A stretch of DNA of 64,000 bases, from positions 1-64,000 of the forward strand of contig NZ_RJKN01000006.1 in the NCBI RefSeq assembly GCF_003751265.1, written 5' to 3'. The notes beneath the pieces were generated by a model. That model was not told the DNA's origin. It did not search any database and was given only the letters and a program-made list of their open reading frames with translations. Below are positions 32,650 to 42,182 of this stretch, one piece after another; position 1 is the first letter of the stretch; each line of letters starts with the position of its first letter. This DNA comes from Pseudokineococcus lusitanus (GTDB taxonomy: Bacteria > Actinomycetota > Actinomycetes > Actinomycetales > Quadrisphaeraceae). Made by a program: the position numbers and the translations under genes.

Positions 32650-33501
32650 GTGCGTCGTGACGAGATGGCCGACTTCCTCCGCCGCCGCCGGGAGGCGCTG
32701 CAGCCGCGCGACGTCGGCCTGTCCGTCCCGGCCCGCCGCCGCGCCCCGGGCCTGCGGCGCGAGGACGTCGCCGGGCTGGCCGGCATCTCCGCCGACTACT
32801 GGGCACGGCTCGAGCAGCAGCGCGGCCCGCAGCCGTCGCCGCAGGTGCTCACCGCCGTCGCCCGGGCCCTGCGTCTCACGCTCGACGAGCGCGACCACCT
32901 CTTCCGGCTCGCCGGCCACCCGGCGCCGGAGCGCCACACCGGCACCGAGCACGTGCACCCGGCGCTGCTGCGCGTCCTCGACCGGCTCGACGACACCCCC
33001 GCCCAGGTCGTCAGCGACCTCAAGGAGACGCTCGTCCAGAACGACGGCGCCCGCGCGCTGCTCGGCGAGCAGACCCGCTTCACCGGGCGGGACCGTTACG
33101 GGTTGTGGCGCTGGTTCACCGGCGGGCCGGCCGAGCGGGACCTCTACCCGGAGGACCGGCACGCCGAGATGAGCCGCCTGTGGACGGCCGACCTGCGGGC
33201 GGCGATCGGCCGCGACGACGCCCCGCACCGCCGCCGGCTCGTCGAGGACCTGCTCGGCGCGAGCCCGGAGTTCGCGGGGCTGTGGGCGCGGCACGAGGTG
33301 GGCGGCGTGCGGGACCAGCGGAAGGTGCTGCGGCACCGCGAGCTCGGCGAGATCGAGGTCGACTGCCAGGTCCTCCACACCGAGGACCTCGGCCAGTCCC
33401 TGCTGGTCTTCACGGCCACCCCCGGCACGCCCGACGACGAGAGGCTGCGGCTGCTGTCCGTCGTCGGCACCCAGCTGGCCGAGGACGTCCGCGCGCGCTG
33501 A
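32650..33501 (+). CDS. XRE-family regulator with MmyB-like ligand domain
   Basis: The product is 283 residues. The N-terminal helix-turn-helix (LRREDVAGLAGISADYWARLEQQRG, QPSPQVLTAVARAL) is followed by an MmyB-like domain with DTPAQVVSDLKETLVQND, RYGLWRWFTG, LLGASPEFAGLWARHEV and LLVFTATPGTPDDERL. These one-component regulators, very common in Actinobacteria, usually control an adjacent divergent oxidoreductase. The GTG at 32650 lies six bases after GATGCT (32638-32643), a leaderless-type -10. Confidence 0.9.
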   Translation: MRRDEMADFLRRRREALQPRDVGLSVPARRRAPGLRREDVAGLAGISADYWARLEQQRGPQPSPQVLTAVARALRLTLDERDHLFRLAGHPAPERHTGTEHVHPALLRVLDRLDDTPAQVVSDLKETLVQNDGARALLGEQTRFTGRDRYGLWRWFTGGPAERDLYPEDRHAEMSRLWTADLRAAIGRDDAPHRRRLVEDLLGASPEFAGLWARHEVGGVRDQRKVLRHRELGEIEVDCQVLHTEDLGQSLLVFTATPGTPDDERLRLLSVVGTQLAEDVRAR

Positions 33502-33514
33502 GCGGGAGGTCGGT

Positions 33515-33548
33515 GCGTCGAGGTGGCGGCGGACCGTCACCTCGACGC
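33515..33548. terminator. Bidirectional terminator hairpin
   Basis: GCGTCGAGGTG (33515-33525) pairs exactly with CACCTCGACGC (33538-33548) in the gap between the convergent regulator and Gfo/Idh genes. Confidence 0.65.
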
Positions 33549-33555
33549 CCCCACC

Positions 33556-34647
33556 TCACCCGGCGAGGGCCGCCCGCACCGACGACCACCCGGCGAGCGC
33601 CGCGCGGACGTCGTCGTGCCGCTCGTCCGCGACGGCGGTCGCGTGCGCCCGGGCCAGCAGCTCGTCGACGTCGACCCGCTGCCCCGTCGCGGCCGACGCC
33701 ACCGCGGCCTCGACCGTCGCGAGGCTGAGGACGTTGGCGTGCACCTCGCCCCACGGGCGGGCGCCCGTCCGCAGGGCGTCGCAGAAGGCGGCGAGCGCGC
33801 CCCGCACCTCGCGCGGCCCGTCGACGACGTCGACCACCTCGGGCTCGGCGTCGCCCAGCGCCAGGACCGGTGCGGCGTCGCCGTCCCACAGCGCGGTGCC
33901 GTGCTCGCCGCTGACCCGCCAGGCGCCGTTCCAGGACGTCTCGGCGCCGGGCGCGCACCACGAGCCCGTGTAGACGAGCCGTGCGCCGCGGTCCGTCCCG
34001 ACGACGACGGTCGCCTCGGCGTCGCCGGCGTACCAGCTCCACGGCGGGTTGCCCGACGTGCACCACACCGTCACGGGCTCGGCGTCGAGGACGAAGCGCG
34101 CGCAGTCCAGCGCGTGGATGGCCATGTCGACGAGCAGCGGGTGCGCCATCTCCTCGCGGAAGCCGCCGAAGTGCGGCGCCTTGGCGAAGTGGACGGTCGC
34201 GGTGCCGAGCGCGCCCAGCCGGCCGACCGCCGCGCGCAGCGCGTCCACCTCGGGCAGCCACCGGCGCGACTGGCTGACCATGAACAGCCGTCCGGTGACG
34301 TCGGCGGTCGCCGCGAGCGAGAGCGCCTGCGGCAGCGTGGCCGCCACCGGCTTCTCCCCCAGGACCGGCAGTCCTGCGCGCAGCGCCGTCTGCGTGACGA
34401 CGTGGTGCGCGGCGGGCACGGTGACGTCGACGACGCCGGCCGCCCCCGTCCGCCCGGCCACCTCGAGGAGGTCGGCCCCGACCGGCAGGTCCGGCCGGCC
34501 GAGGTCGGCGGCGGCCCGGCGTGCGGCGTCGACGTCGAGGTCGACGACGCCCACGAGCTCGGCGGCGGCGGACCCCTCGAGCGCGGCGGCCCACGTCCGT
34601 CCCATCGCCCCCGCACCGACGAGGAGCAGCGGCAGCCGTCCGCTCAC
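33556..34647 (-). CDS. Gfo/Idh/MocA-family dehydrogenase (ThuB-like)
   Basis: The product is 363 residues. The Rossmann motif is [17 protein letters not shown] and the family core is [16 protein letters not shown] (EKP), followed by a C-terminal substrate domain with [17 protein letters not shown] (catalytic His). These enzymes oxidise sugar hydroxyls with NAD(P). Its neighbours ThuA, two permeases and a binding protein recall the thuEFGK-thuAB locus of Sinorhizobium, where ThuB oxidises trehalose-type disaccharides to 3-keto forms, so a 3-keto-glycoside step is inferred. The GTG overlaps the thuA stop. Confidence 0.85.
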   Translation of the reverse strand: MSGRLPLLLVGAGAMGRTWAAALEGSAAAELVGVVDLDVDAARRAAADLGRPDLPVGADLLEVAGRTGAAGVVDVTVPAAHHVVTQTALRAGLPVLGEKPVAATLPQALSLAATADVTGRLFMVSQSRRWLPEVDALRAAVGRLGALGTATVHFAKAPHFGGFREEMAHPLLVDMAIHALDCARFVLDAEPVTVWCTSGNPPWSWYAGDAEATVVVGTDRGARLVYTGSWCAPGAETSWNGAWRVSGEHGTALWDGDAAPVLALGDAEPEVVDVVDGPREVRGALAAFCDALRTGARPWGEVHANVLSLATVEAAVASAATGQRVDVDELLARAHATAVADERHDDVRAALAGWSSVRAALAG

Positions 34648-35411
34648 GCGGGCTGCTCGACGGCGTCGGCCGCGTCGTCGACCTGCACGGCCACGAGCCG
34701 CGGCACCTCGCGGGCCACCGTCGGCGCGACGTACCCGACGGCGTTCGCGACCACCCGCCGCACGCCGGCGTGGTGGTAGACGGGGAAGTCCTGGTCGCCG
34801 GGCGAGAAGAAGAAGATCGTCCCGCGGCCGCGCCGGAAGGTGCAGGCGGAGCGGAAGACCTCTCCGCCGGAGAAGGACGAGATGGCGACCAGCTCGTCCG
34901 GCGCCGGGATGTCGAAGGGCTCGCCGTACATCTCCTGCGCGTCGATGACGAGCGGCTGGGGCACCCCCCGCATGACCGGGTGGGTCGGGTCGACGGCCCA
35001 GACGAGCTCGCGGTCGGCGCCGCTGCGCCAGCGCAGGGTGCACGTCGTCCCCATGAGCCGCTGGAAGACCTTGGAGAGGTGGCCGGAGTGGAGGACGACG
35101 AGGCCCATCCCGGCGAGGACGTGCCGCTGCACCCGGTCGACGACTGCGTCGGCGACCTCCTCGTGCGCGGCGTGCCCCCACCACGTGAGGACGTCGGTGC
35201 CGGCGAGCACCTCCTCGGTGAGCCCGTGCTCCGGGTCGTCGAGGGTCGCCGTCCGGACGACGGCCCCCTCGCCGAGGTGCTCGCGGACCGCCGCCGCGAC
35301 GGCGCCGTGCATGCCCTCGGGGTAGCGCGCGGCCACCTCGGGCTCGCGCTGCTCGTGCCGGTTCTCGCCCCAGACGGTGACGCGCAACGGCTCTCCTGCG
35401 GAGGTGCTCAC
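34644..35411 (-). CDS. thuA: ThuA-domain protein
   Basis: The product is 255 residues. The ThuA fold (a class I glutamine-amidotransferase-like fold) is shown by [73 protein letters not shown] and [27 protein letters not shown]. ThuA proteins act with a Gfo/Idh dehydrogenase in trehalose/sucrose 3-keto catabolism. It is linked to both the permease (upstream) and the dehydrogenase (downstream) by GTGA overlaps. Confidence 0.88.
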   Translation of the reverse strand: MSTSAGEPLRVTVWGENRHEQREPEVAARYPEGMHGAVAAAVREHLGEGAVVRTATLDDPEHGLTEEVLAGTDVLTWWGHAAHEEVADAVVDRVQRHVLAGMGLVVLHSGHLSKVFQRLMGTTCTLRWRSGADRELVWAVDPTHPVMRGVPQPLVIDAQEMYGEPFDIPAPDELVAISSFSGGEVFRSACTFRRGRGTIFFFSPGDQDFPVYHHAGVRRVVANAVGYVAPTVAREVPRLVAVQVDDAADAVEQPA

Positions 35412-36295
35412 TTGACCGCACCCCCCGTGACGCCGGCCGCGACGTACCGCTGGGCGACCAGCAGCAGGACGACGGCGGGCAGGGAGGCCATGACGGCGGT
35501 GGCCATGACGGTGCTCCAATCGCTGACGTAGGTGCCGATGTACTGGTACAGCCCGAGCGTCACCGGCCGCACCTCGGGCGTCGTCGTGAGGGTGAGGGCG
35601 AAGAGGAAGTCGCCCCACGCGAAGAGGAAGGTGAAGAGCCCCGCCGTGATCAGGGCGTTGCGGCTCACCGGGAGGACGACGGAGACGAAGGCGCGCACCG
35701 GCCCGGCGCCGTCCACCTTGGCCGCCTCGACGAGCGAGGGCTCGAGCCCCTGCATGAACGCCCGCATGACGAGGATGGCGAAGGGGATGCCGGCGCTCGC
35801 GTTGGCGACCACGAGGCCCACGACGGAGTTGAGCAGGCCGAGGTCGTTGTAGGCGCTGTAGAGCGCGTTGGCCACGATGATGCCCGGCACCATCTGGCTG
35901 ATGAGGATGCCGAAGAGCACGACGCCGGCGCCGCGGATCCTGAACTGCGCGAGGGCGTACGCGGCCGGCGCCGCGATGGCCAGGCTGACGACGACGCTGC
36001 CGAGCGAGACGACGAGGCTCGTGACGAGGTTGTCCCGCTGCTGCGCGAAGGCCGTGGCGTAGCCCTCCAGGCTCGGCTCCAGCGGGAACCAGGCGGTGCC
36101 GACGGCCGAGCCCGCGGACTGCAGCGAGACGTTGACCATCCAGTAGAGCGGGAAGAGCAGGACGCCGAGGACGACGACGCCCGCGACGGTCGAGCCCCAG
36201 CCGCGGCGGGGACGGCGGCGGGCCTGCCGGCCTTCCGCGCCGCGCGGGGGCACCGGCGTGGCGTCGGGCACGGGGACGGTGGCGCTGAGGGACAT
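35408..36295 (-). CDS. Sugar ABC permease, MalG/ThuG type
   Basis: The product is 295 residues: a basic N-terminal tail, six membrane segments and an EAA loop [25 protein letters not shown]. It lies seven bases downstream of the other permease and overlaps thuA. It should import an oligosaccharide for the ThuA/dehydrogenase pair or the divergent alpha-xylosidase. Confidence 0.92.
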   Translation of the reverse strand: MSLSATVPVPDATPVPPRGAEGRQARRRPRRGWGSTVAGVVVLGVLLFPLYWMVNVSLQSAGSAVGTAWFPLEPSLEGYATAFAQQRDNLVTSLVVSLGSVVVSLAIAAPAAYALAQFRIRGAGVVLFGILISQMVPGIIVANALYSAYNDLGLLNSVVGLVVANASAGIPFAILVMRAFMQGLEPSLVEAAKVDGAGPVRAFVSVVLPVSRNALITAGLFTFLFAWGDFLFALTLTTTPEVRPVTLGLYQYIGTYVSDWSTVMATAVMASLPAVVLLLVAQRYVAAGVTGGAVK

Positions 36296-36302
36296 GGCTG
36301 CC

Positions 36303-37313
36303 TCACTCGTCCACGGCGCGGCGGTTGGCGCGCAGGTAGACGACCGCGAAGACCAGCGAGACGACGATGAGGAGGTTGCCGACGGCGGCGCCCTGCCCGA
36401 AGTCGAACTGCTGGAAGGACAGGTTGTAGGACTGCGTGGCGAGCGTCTGCGTCGAGTTCGCCGGCCCGCCCTGGGTGAGGCCGAGGATGACGTCGAGCAC
36501 CTTGAGCGTGTAGACGACGCCGAGCACGAGCACGACCGTCACGACGGGGCGCAGCAGCGGCCAGGTGATGTGCCGGAAGGCCCGCCAGCGGGTAGCGCCG
36601 TCGAGAGCGCCTGCCTCGTAGAGCTCCTCGGGGATGCTCTGCAGACCGCCGTAGAGGATCGTCGTGTTGAACGGGATGCCGATCCACACGTTGACGGCGA
36701 TGACGGCCAGGAGCGCGAGCGACGTGCTCGTCAGCCAGCCCGGGCTGCCCGGCACGCCGAGGGCCCCCAGCACCTGGTTGAGCACGCCGTTGTCCTGGTC
36801 GAGGATCCAGCGCCAGACCGCGCTCGCGGCGATGAGCGGGATGAGCCACGGCAGGAGCAGCAGCGAGCGCAGCACCCCGTTGAGGGGGAAGCGACGCCGC
36901 AGGAAGACGGCGATGGCGAGCCCGAGGACGAACTGGCCCGCGATCGACCCGACGGTGAACAGGACGGTGTTGAGCACGGCCTGCGGGAAGACCGCGGACG
37001 AGACGACCGCGCGGTAGTTGTCGAGCCCCACCCACGGCGCCTCGCCCGTGATGAAGGTGCGGGTCGTGTACTCCTGGAACCCCATGAGCAGGTTCTGCAC
37101 GACGGGGTAGCCGAAGAACAGCAGCATGTAGACGACGGCCGGCACGAGGAAGCCCAGCTCGACGAGCCGCGCCCGCGCCCGGGGCCCGCGCCACCGGGAC
37201 CGCCGTGCGGCCGCCGGGGCGGGCGGCGCCGCGTGCGCGCCGCCGCCCTGCCCCGGCCGGGACACGGCGGGCCGGGCGCCGCCCGGCGCCGCCTCGTCCG
37301 TCGCCTGCGGCAC
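36303..37313 (-). CDS. Sugar ABC permease, MalF/ThuF type
   Basis: The product is 336 residues. A 45-residue Pro/Gly/Ala-rich cytoplasmic head precedes six membrane segments; the EAA loop is EELYEAGALDGATRWRAFRHITWPLL. The start GTG lies one base past the stop of the binding-protein gene. It is the partner of the permease at 35408. Confidence 0.92.
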   Translation of the reverse strand: MPQATDEAAPGGARPAVSRPGQGGGAHAAPPAPAAARRSRWRGPRARARLVELGFLVPAVVYMLLFFGYPVVQNLLMGFQEYTTRTFITGEAPWVGLDNYRAVVSSAVFPQAVLNTVLFTVGSIAGQFVLGLAIAVFLRRRFPLNGVLRSLLLLPWLIPLIAASAVWRWILDQDNGVLNQVLGALGVPGSPGWLTSTSLALLAVIAVNVWIGIPFNTTILYGGLQSIPEELYEAGALDGATRWRAFRHITWPLLRPVVTVVLVLGVVYTLKVLDVILGLTQGGPANSTQTLATQSYNLSFQQFDFGQGAAVGNLLIVVSLVFAVVYLRANRRAVDE

Positions 37314-37314
37314 G

Positions 37315-38565
37315 TCAGCGCCCCTGGGCCTGCTCGAGCGCCTGCTCGGGCGCCGCGCCGCCGGTCAGCGAGGTCTGCACGGCCGTGTAGATCGCCGTCG
37401 CCGCGTCGGTCCAGTCCGCGCCCAGCTCACCGGTGCGCGAGCGGAGCGTCGGGACGGCGTCGACGAAGGCCTGCATGCGCGGGTCCGCCTCGGCGATCTG
37501 GTCGCCGAGCGCGGCCTTCGTGGGCACCGTGCTGTTGGTCAGCGCGTCCTCGACGACCCGCTCGTCCTCGTTGAGGCAGGACACGAGGTCGGCGGCCACC
37601 TGCTGGCGGGCGGCGTCGCCCGTCTCCGGGACCGTCCACGTGGCGCCGCCGAGCGGGGCGACGACGTCCTCGCCGGCCGCGGGCACGGGCAGCGGCGCCA
37701 CCTCGTACTCGACGTCGGGGTTCTCGGCGAGGACGGGGAACTGCCACGGCCCGTTGATCATCATCGCCGCGTTGCCGGCGATGAACTGGTCGTTGACGTC
37801 CTCCTGCCCCCAGGACACGACGGACGCGGAGGCGGAGCCCTCCTCGACGATGTCGGTCCACAGCTGGAGCGCCTCGGCGACCTCGGGCGTCGCGATGTCC
37901 GCCTCGTCGCCGCCGTTGCTCCACATGAAGGGCAGGAACTGCCACGTGCCCTCGTAGCTCGGCGGCGCGGAGAAGGCCAGGCCGTAGCGGCTTCCCTCCG
38001 TGAGGGCGGCCGAGGCGGTGCGCAGCTCGTCCCACGTCGTCGGCACCTCGACGCCGGCCGCCTCGAGGGCGGCGGGGTCGTAGAAGAGGGCCAGGGTGTT
38101 CGTCGTCGGCTGGAGCCCGTAGAGCGAGCCCTCGTAGCTGTTGGCCGCGACGACGCCCTCGCTGTAGCCCTCGGCCGAGACGCCGAGGTCGTCGAGCGGC
38201 GCGAGCGCGCCGGCCGCCGCGAGCTGCTGCACGTCGGGGTTGTCGATGCTCAGCACGTCCGGCAGCGTCTGCGACGACGCCTGCTGCAGGACACGGGAGA
38301 TGATGCTGTCGCCCGGCACGGACTGCCGGTCGACGGTGATGCCGAGCTCCTCGCCGCACGCGTCGAGCTGCTCGCCGTAGAAGGTCGCCCCCGGGTCGGT
38401 CACGAACGTGTCCTGCACGACGAGGCTCGTCACCTCGCCCCCGTCGCCGCCGGCGTCGTCCCCGCCGCCGCAGGCCGCCAGGCCCGTCGTCAGCAGCGCC
38501 ACCGACGCCACGGCCACCCCGCGTCGACGCGCCCGCGCGCCGTCCGCCACTCGTCCTCGAGCCAT
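37315..38565 (-). CDS. Sugar-binding lipoprotein (SBP family 1)
   Basis: The product is 416 residues. A signal peptide (RRRGVAVASVALLTTG) ends in the lipobox LAAC, followed by a Gly/Asp linker. The binding-protein fold has LPDVLSIDNPDVQQLAAAG, YGLQPTTNTLALFYD, PTTWDELRTA, AAMMINGPWQFPVL and APLGGATWTVPETG. It is the first gene of the ThuEFG-like operon. The promoter is TTGCCG-N18-TAGCGT (38620-38649, minus) and the LacI operator at 38597-38610 lies just past the transcription start. The substrate is probably an alpha-linked di- or oligosaccharide. Confidence 0.92.
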   Translation of the reverse strand: MARGRVADGARARRRGVAVASVALLTTGLAACGGGDDAGGDGGEVTSLVVQDTFVTDPGATFYGEQLDACGEELGITVDRQSVPGDSIISRVLQQASSQTLPDVLSIDNPDVQQLAAAGALAPLDDLGVSAEGYSEGVVAANSYEGSLYGLQPTTNTLALFYDPAALEAAGVEVPTTWDELRTASAALTEGSRYGLAFSAPPSYEGTWQFLPFMWSNGGDEADIATPEVAEALQLWTDIVEEGSASASVVSWGQEDVNDQFIAGNAAMMINGPWQFPVLAENPDVEYEVAPLPVPAAGEDVVAPLGGATWTVPETGDAARQQVAADLVSCLNEDERVVEDALTNSTVPTKAALGDQIAEADPRMQAFVDAVPTLRSRTGELGADWTDAATAIYTAVQTSLTGGAAPEQALEQAQGR

Positions 38566-38596
38566 TGCGGTTCTCCCGTCCTGTCCACGATCTCCA

Positions 38597-38610
38597 TCGA
38601 TACGCTTCGA
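38597..38610. promoter_or_regulatory. LacI operator A (ABC operon)
   Basis: TCGATACGCTTCGA, a 14-bp near-palindrome with CG at its centre, begins about 9 bases downstream of the -10 box TAGCGT (38620-38625, minus) of the binding-protein gene. The -35 is TTGCCG at 38644-38649. Confidence 0.75.
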
Positions 38611-38686
38611 CTGGTCGGGACGCTAGCAAGCCCTCGTCGGGGTCGGCAAGGGCCCGGCAAGGTCTGCCGGCCTCCTCGTCGACGCC

Positions 38687-38717
38687 TTGACGCCGCCCCG
38701 TCGGCGTCCTCTACCGT
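38687..38717 (+). promoter_or_regulatory. Promoter of the alpha-xylosidase gene
   Basis: TTGACG (38687-38692) and TACCGT (38712-38717) with a 19-base spacer. The predicted start, about 38724, precedes operator B by roughly 12 bases. Confidence 0.5.
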
Positions 38718-38735
38718 CGCCGCCGCGGGTCGACG

Positions 38736-38749
38736 TCGATCCGCATCGA
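38736..38749. promoter_or_regulatory. LacI operator B (alpha-xylosidase)
   Basis: TCGATCCGCATCGA matches operator A at 12 of 14 positions and sits between the promoter and the AAGGAG ribosome-binding site (38753-38758) of the GH31 gene, a roadblock position. Confidence 0.75.
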
Positions 38750-38764
38750 CGCAAGGAGCGAGAC

Positions 38765-41056
38765 GTGAAGTTCACCGACGGCTACTGGCAGGACCGCCCC
38801 GGCGTCCACGTGCTGCGGGCCCGGGAGGCGCGGTCGGTCACCGCCGTCGGCGACAGCCTCGTCGTCCTCGCCCCCACGACCGTCGTGCGCGGCCGCGGCG
38901 ACACCCTCAACCGACCGGCGCTGACCGTGACGCTCACCGCGCCGGCGCCGGGCGTCGTCGGCGTGCGCGTCGAGCACTGGGCCGGCCGCGTCCCGGGCCG
39001 CCCCTCCTTCGAGCTCCGGACCGACCCCGACCACCGCGGCACCGTCACGGTCGACGACGGCGGCGGAGTCCTGCAGTCCGGCCCGCTGTCCGCCCACGTG
39101 CGCCGCGGCCCGGGCTGGTCGGTCGAGTTCCGCTCCGGCGGACGGCTGCTGACCGCGAGCCGGGAGCGCTCCGTCGGCGCCGTCACGACCGACGACGGCG
39201 GCGAGTTCGTCCACGAGCAGCTCACCCTGTCCGTCGACGAGCACCTCTACGGGCTCGGGGAGCGCTTCACGCCGTTCGTCCGCAACGGCCAGGTGGTCGA
39301 CGTGTGGAACGCCGACGGCGGGACGTCGAGCGAGCAGGCGTACAAGAACGTGCCCTTCTACCTGTCCGACCGCGGGTACGGCGTCTTCGTCGACCACCCC
39401 GAGCACGTCTCGTTCGAGGTCGCCTCGGAGGTCGTGTCCCGCAGCCAGCTCAGCGTCCCCGGTCAGACGCTGCAGTACTACGTCGTCGACGGCCCGACGC
39501 CGAAGGACGTCCTCGCGCGCTACACCGCGCTCACGGGCCGCGCCCCGCAGGTGCCGGCCTGGTCCTACGGCCTGTGGCTGTCGACGTCCTTCACCACCGA
39601 CTACGACGAGGCGACGGTGACGTCGTTCGTCGACGGCATGGCCGAGCGGGACCTGCCGCTGTCCGTCGTCCACTTCGACTGCTTCTGGATGCGCGAGTTC
39701 CGCTGGTGCGACTTCGAGTGGGACCCGGAGGTCTTCCCCGACCCGGAGGGCATGCTCGCCCGGCTGCACGAGCGGGGGCTGCGGACCTGCGTCTGGATCA
39801 ACCCCTACGTCGCGCAGGCCTCGCCGCTCTTCGCCGAGGGCGCCCGCGAGGGCTACCTCGTCCGGCGTCCCGACGGCGGCGTGTGGCAGTGGGACATGTG
39901 GCAGGCGGGCATGGGCCTCGTCGACGTGACGAACCCCGCGGCCGTCGCCTGGTACCAGGGACACCTGCGGCGGCTGCTCGCCATGGGCGTCGACGCCTTC
40001 AAGACCGACTTCGGCGAGCGCATCCCCACCGACGTCGTGTGGCACGACGGCTCCGACCCGCAGCGCATGCACAACTACTACGCGCAGGCCTACAACCGGC
40101 TCGTCTTCGACGTCCTCCGCGAGCACCACGGCGAGGGGGGCGCCGTCGTCTTCGCCCGGGCGGCCACGGCCGGCGGCCAGCAGATGCCCGTCCACTGGGG
40201 CGGGGACTGCTTCTCCACCTTCGAGGCGATGGCGGAGTCGCTGCGCGGCGGGCTCAGCCTCGGGCTGTCGGGCTTCGGCTACTGGAGCCACGACATCGGC
40301 GGCTTCGAGGGCACCCCGGACCCGGAGGTCTTCAAGCGCTGGGTGGCCTTCGGCCTGCTGTCCTCCCACAGCCGGCTCCACGGCTCCAGCTCGTACCGGG
40401 TGCCCTGGGCCTTCGACGAGGAGGCGGTCGAGGTCACGCGGCTCTTCACCCGGTTGAAGATGCGGCTCATGCCGTACCTCGCCGGGGTCGCCCGCGAGGT
40501 CACCGACGCCGGGCTCCCGGTGGCGCGCGCGATGGTCCTCGAGCACCCCGAGGACCCGGGCGCCGCGCACCTCGACCGCCAGTACATGCTCGGCGGCGCG
40601 CTGCTCGTGGCGCCGGTGATGTCCGCCGAGGGGGACGTCACCTACTACGTGCCCGCCGGCCGGTGGACGTCGCTGCTCACCGACGAGGTGGTCGAGGGGC
40701 CGCGGTGGGTCCGCGAGCGGCACGCGGCGACGAGCCTGCCCCTGCTCGTCCGGCCCGGCACCGTGCTCCCCGTCGGGGACCGCGACGACCGGCCCGACGT
40801 CGACTGGGCCGACGGCGTCGTCCTGCGCTGCTACGAGCTGCCCGAGGGCCACCGCTCGACGGTCGTCGTCCCGGGCCTCGACGCGGCCGGCGCGATCACC
40901 GCGGGCACGACCTTCACCGTCCTCCGGGACGGCGACTCCGTCGTCGTGGAGGCCGACGGCGACGCGCGGGGTGGCTGGGGCGTCCAGGTGGGCGGCGACG
41001 CGGCCACGCTCGTCCGCGCCGACGCCGTGGCGCGGACGGTGCGGCTGGCGCTCTGA
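38765..41056 (+). CDS. yicI: Alpha-xylosidase YicI-type (GH31)
   Basis: The product is 763 residues, close to E. coli YicI (772). It begins KFTDGYWQDRPGV, the characteristic YicI start. GH31 motifs: VVHFDCFWMREFRWCDFEWD, AFKTDFGERIPTD (catalytic nucleophile Asp), HWGGDCFSTFEAM and GLSGFGYWSHDIGGF. YicI enzymes cut alpha-1,6-xylose from xyloglucan oligosaccharides or isoprimeverose; other alpha-glucoside roles are possible. There is no signal peptide, so it acts on imported sugars. The GTG at 38765 has AAGGAG seven bases upstream. It is divergent from the ABC operon and shares its LacI operator type. Confidence 0.93.
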   Translation: MKFTDGYWQDRPGVHVLRAREARSVTAVGDSLVVLAPTTVVRGRGDTLNRPALTVTLTAPAPGVVGVRVEHWAGRVPGRPSFELRTDPDHRGTVTVDDGGGVLQSGPLSAHVRRGPGWSVEFRSGGRLLTASRERSVGAVTTDDGGEFVHEQLTLSVDEHLYGLGERFTPFVRNGQVVDVWNADGGTSSEQAYKNVPFYLSDRGYGVFVDHPEHVSFEVASEVVSRSQLSVPGQTLQYYVVDGPTPKDVLARYTALTGRAPQVPAWSYGLWLSTSFTTDYDEATVTSFVDGMAERDLPLSVVHFDCFWMREFRWCDFEWDPEVFPDPEGMLARLHERGLRTCVWINPYVAQASPLFAEGAREGYLVRRPDGGVWQWDMWQAGMGLVDVTNPAAVAWYQGHLRRLLAMGVDAFKTDFGERIPTDVVWHDGSDPQRMHNYYAQAYNRLVFDVLREHHGEGGAVVFARAATAGGQQMPVHWGGDCFSTFEAMAESLRGGLSLGLSGFGYWSHDIGGFEGTPDPEVFKRWVAFGLLSSHSRLHGSSSYRVPWAFDEEAVEVTRLFTRLKMRLMPYLAGVAREVTDAGLPVARAMVLEHPEDPGAAHLDRQYMLGGALLVAPVMSAEGDVTYYVPAGRWTSLLTDEVVEGPRWVRERHAATSLPLLVRPGTVLPVGDRDDRPDVDWADGVVLRCYELPEGHRSTVVVPGLDAAGAITAGTTFTVLRDGDSVVVEADGDARGGWGVQVGGDAATLVRADAVARTVRLAL

Positions 41057-41066
41057 CGCCGGGCGG

Positions 41067-42122
41067 TCAGCCCGGCGGGCCCCACGTCGCCGTCGTCCGG
41101 CGGTGGGTCAGCCGCGGGGGCACGAGGTGGACCGTCGTGCCCCCGCCCTCGTCGTCGTCCTCGCCCGGGCCGTCGAGGAGCCGGAAGAGCTCGCGGACGG
41201 CGCGGCGCGAGACGTCGCGGCTCTCGGTCGAGACGTTGCTGACGGGCGGCTGCATCGCCGCGGCGGAGGCGTCGGGGAGCATCGCGACGACCGAGACGTC
41301 CCGCCCCGGCACGAGGCCCCGCTCGCCCAGCGCCGACAGGACGAGCGGGACGGCGCCGCCGCTCGCGACGACAAGGCCGAGCCCGCCGCCCGCGGCGAGG
41401 GTGGGCGCGGCAGCGGTGAGGACCCGCCCGACGGCCTCCCGCGCCGCGTCCGCCGTGTGCTCGACCGGGGCGACGACCTCGCACGGCACGCCCGCCTCCC
41501 GCGCCGCCGCCAGCGCGGCACCGGTGAAGCGACGGACGTAGCCGATGTCGCGCTCGACGGCCCCGGCCGGGTAGCCGAGGACCCCGAGGTGGGAGTGCCC
41601 GCGCTCCACGAGCCCCTCGACGGCGAGCCGGGCGGCCGCGGCGAAGTCGAGGTCGACGCACGTGAGCCCGCGGGGGTCGTCGGGGACGCCGACGAGGAGG
41701 ACGGGGACGCGGAGGCCGGCCGCGACGGCGATGCGCGGGTCGTCCGCCTCGACCTCCATGAGGACGATGGCGTCGCACAGCCGGCGGCCCTCGAGCCGCG
41801 TCAGCGCGCTCGGCCCCTCGTCGGCGGTGACGAGGAGGACGTCGTGGTCGTGCTCGCGCGTCCCGCTCGTGATGGTCTCGATGAAGGGCAGCAGGCCGGC
41901 CGGGTCCGCGGACGCCCCGAAGGGCACGACGAGCCCGACGACGTGCGTCCGGCTGCCCGCGAGCGCCCGCGCCCCGGCGTTGGGGTGGTACGTCAGCTGC
42001 TCGATCGCGGCCTCGACCCGGCGGCGGACCGGGTCGGAGATGGGCCGCTTGCCGGACAGGACGTAGGAGACGGTGCTCTGCGAGACGCCCGCGAGCCGGG
42101 CGACGTCCTTGCTGGTCGGCAC
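41067..42122 (-). CDS. LacI-family repressor of the xylosidase/ABC regulon
   Basis: The product is 351 residues. The helix-turn-helix and hinge are clear (TSKDVARLAGVSQSTVSYVLSGKRPISDPVRRRVEAAIEQL, then NAGARALAG). The periplasmic-binding-like core follows with LVVPFGASADPAGLL and LLVGVPDDPRG. The GTG at 42122 has GAGGAGGT upstream. Its own leader carries a copy of the palindrome TCGATNCGNNTCGA, also present at both divergent promoters at 38.6-38.75 kb, so this protein is the probable repressor of all three. It is convergent with the xylosidase gene at a distance of 10 bases. Confidence 0.9.
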   Translation of the reverse strand: MPTSKDVARLAGVSQSTVSYVLSGKRPISDPVRRRVEAAIEQLTYHPNAGARALAGSRTHVVGLVVPFGASADPAGLLPFIETITSGTREHDHDVLLVTADEGPSALTRLEGRRLCDAIVLMEVEADDPRIAVAAGLRVPVLLVGVPDDPRGLTCVDLDFAAAARLAVEGLVERGHSHLGVLGYPAGAVERDIGYVRRFTGAALAAAREAGVPCEVVAPVEHTADAAREAVGRVLTAAAPTLAAGGGLGLVVASGGAVPLVLSALGERGLVPGRDVSVVAMLPDASAAAMQPPVSNVSTESRDVSRRAVRELFRLLDGPGEDDDEGGGTTVHLVPPRLTHRRTTATWGPPG

Positions 42123-42142
42123 GGGACCTCCTCGCGCGCTGG

Positions 42143-42156
42143 TCGATACGCGTCGA
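42143..42156. promoter_or_regulatory. LacI operator C (autoregulation)
   Basis: TCGATACGCGTCGA differs from operator A at one position. It lies 12 bases past TAGCCT (42169-42174, minus), the probable -10; TTGCGA (42192-42197) is the -35. The position relative to the promoter matches operators A and B. Confidence 0.75.
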
Positions 42157-42182
42157 CGGCGCCCGCGCAGGCTAGGGCGACC

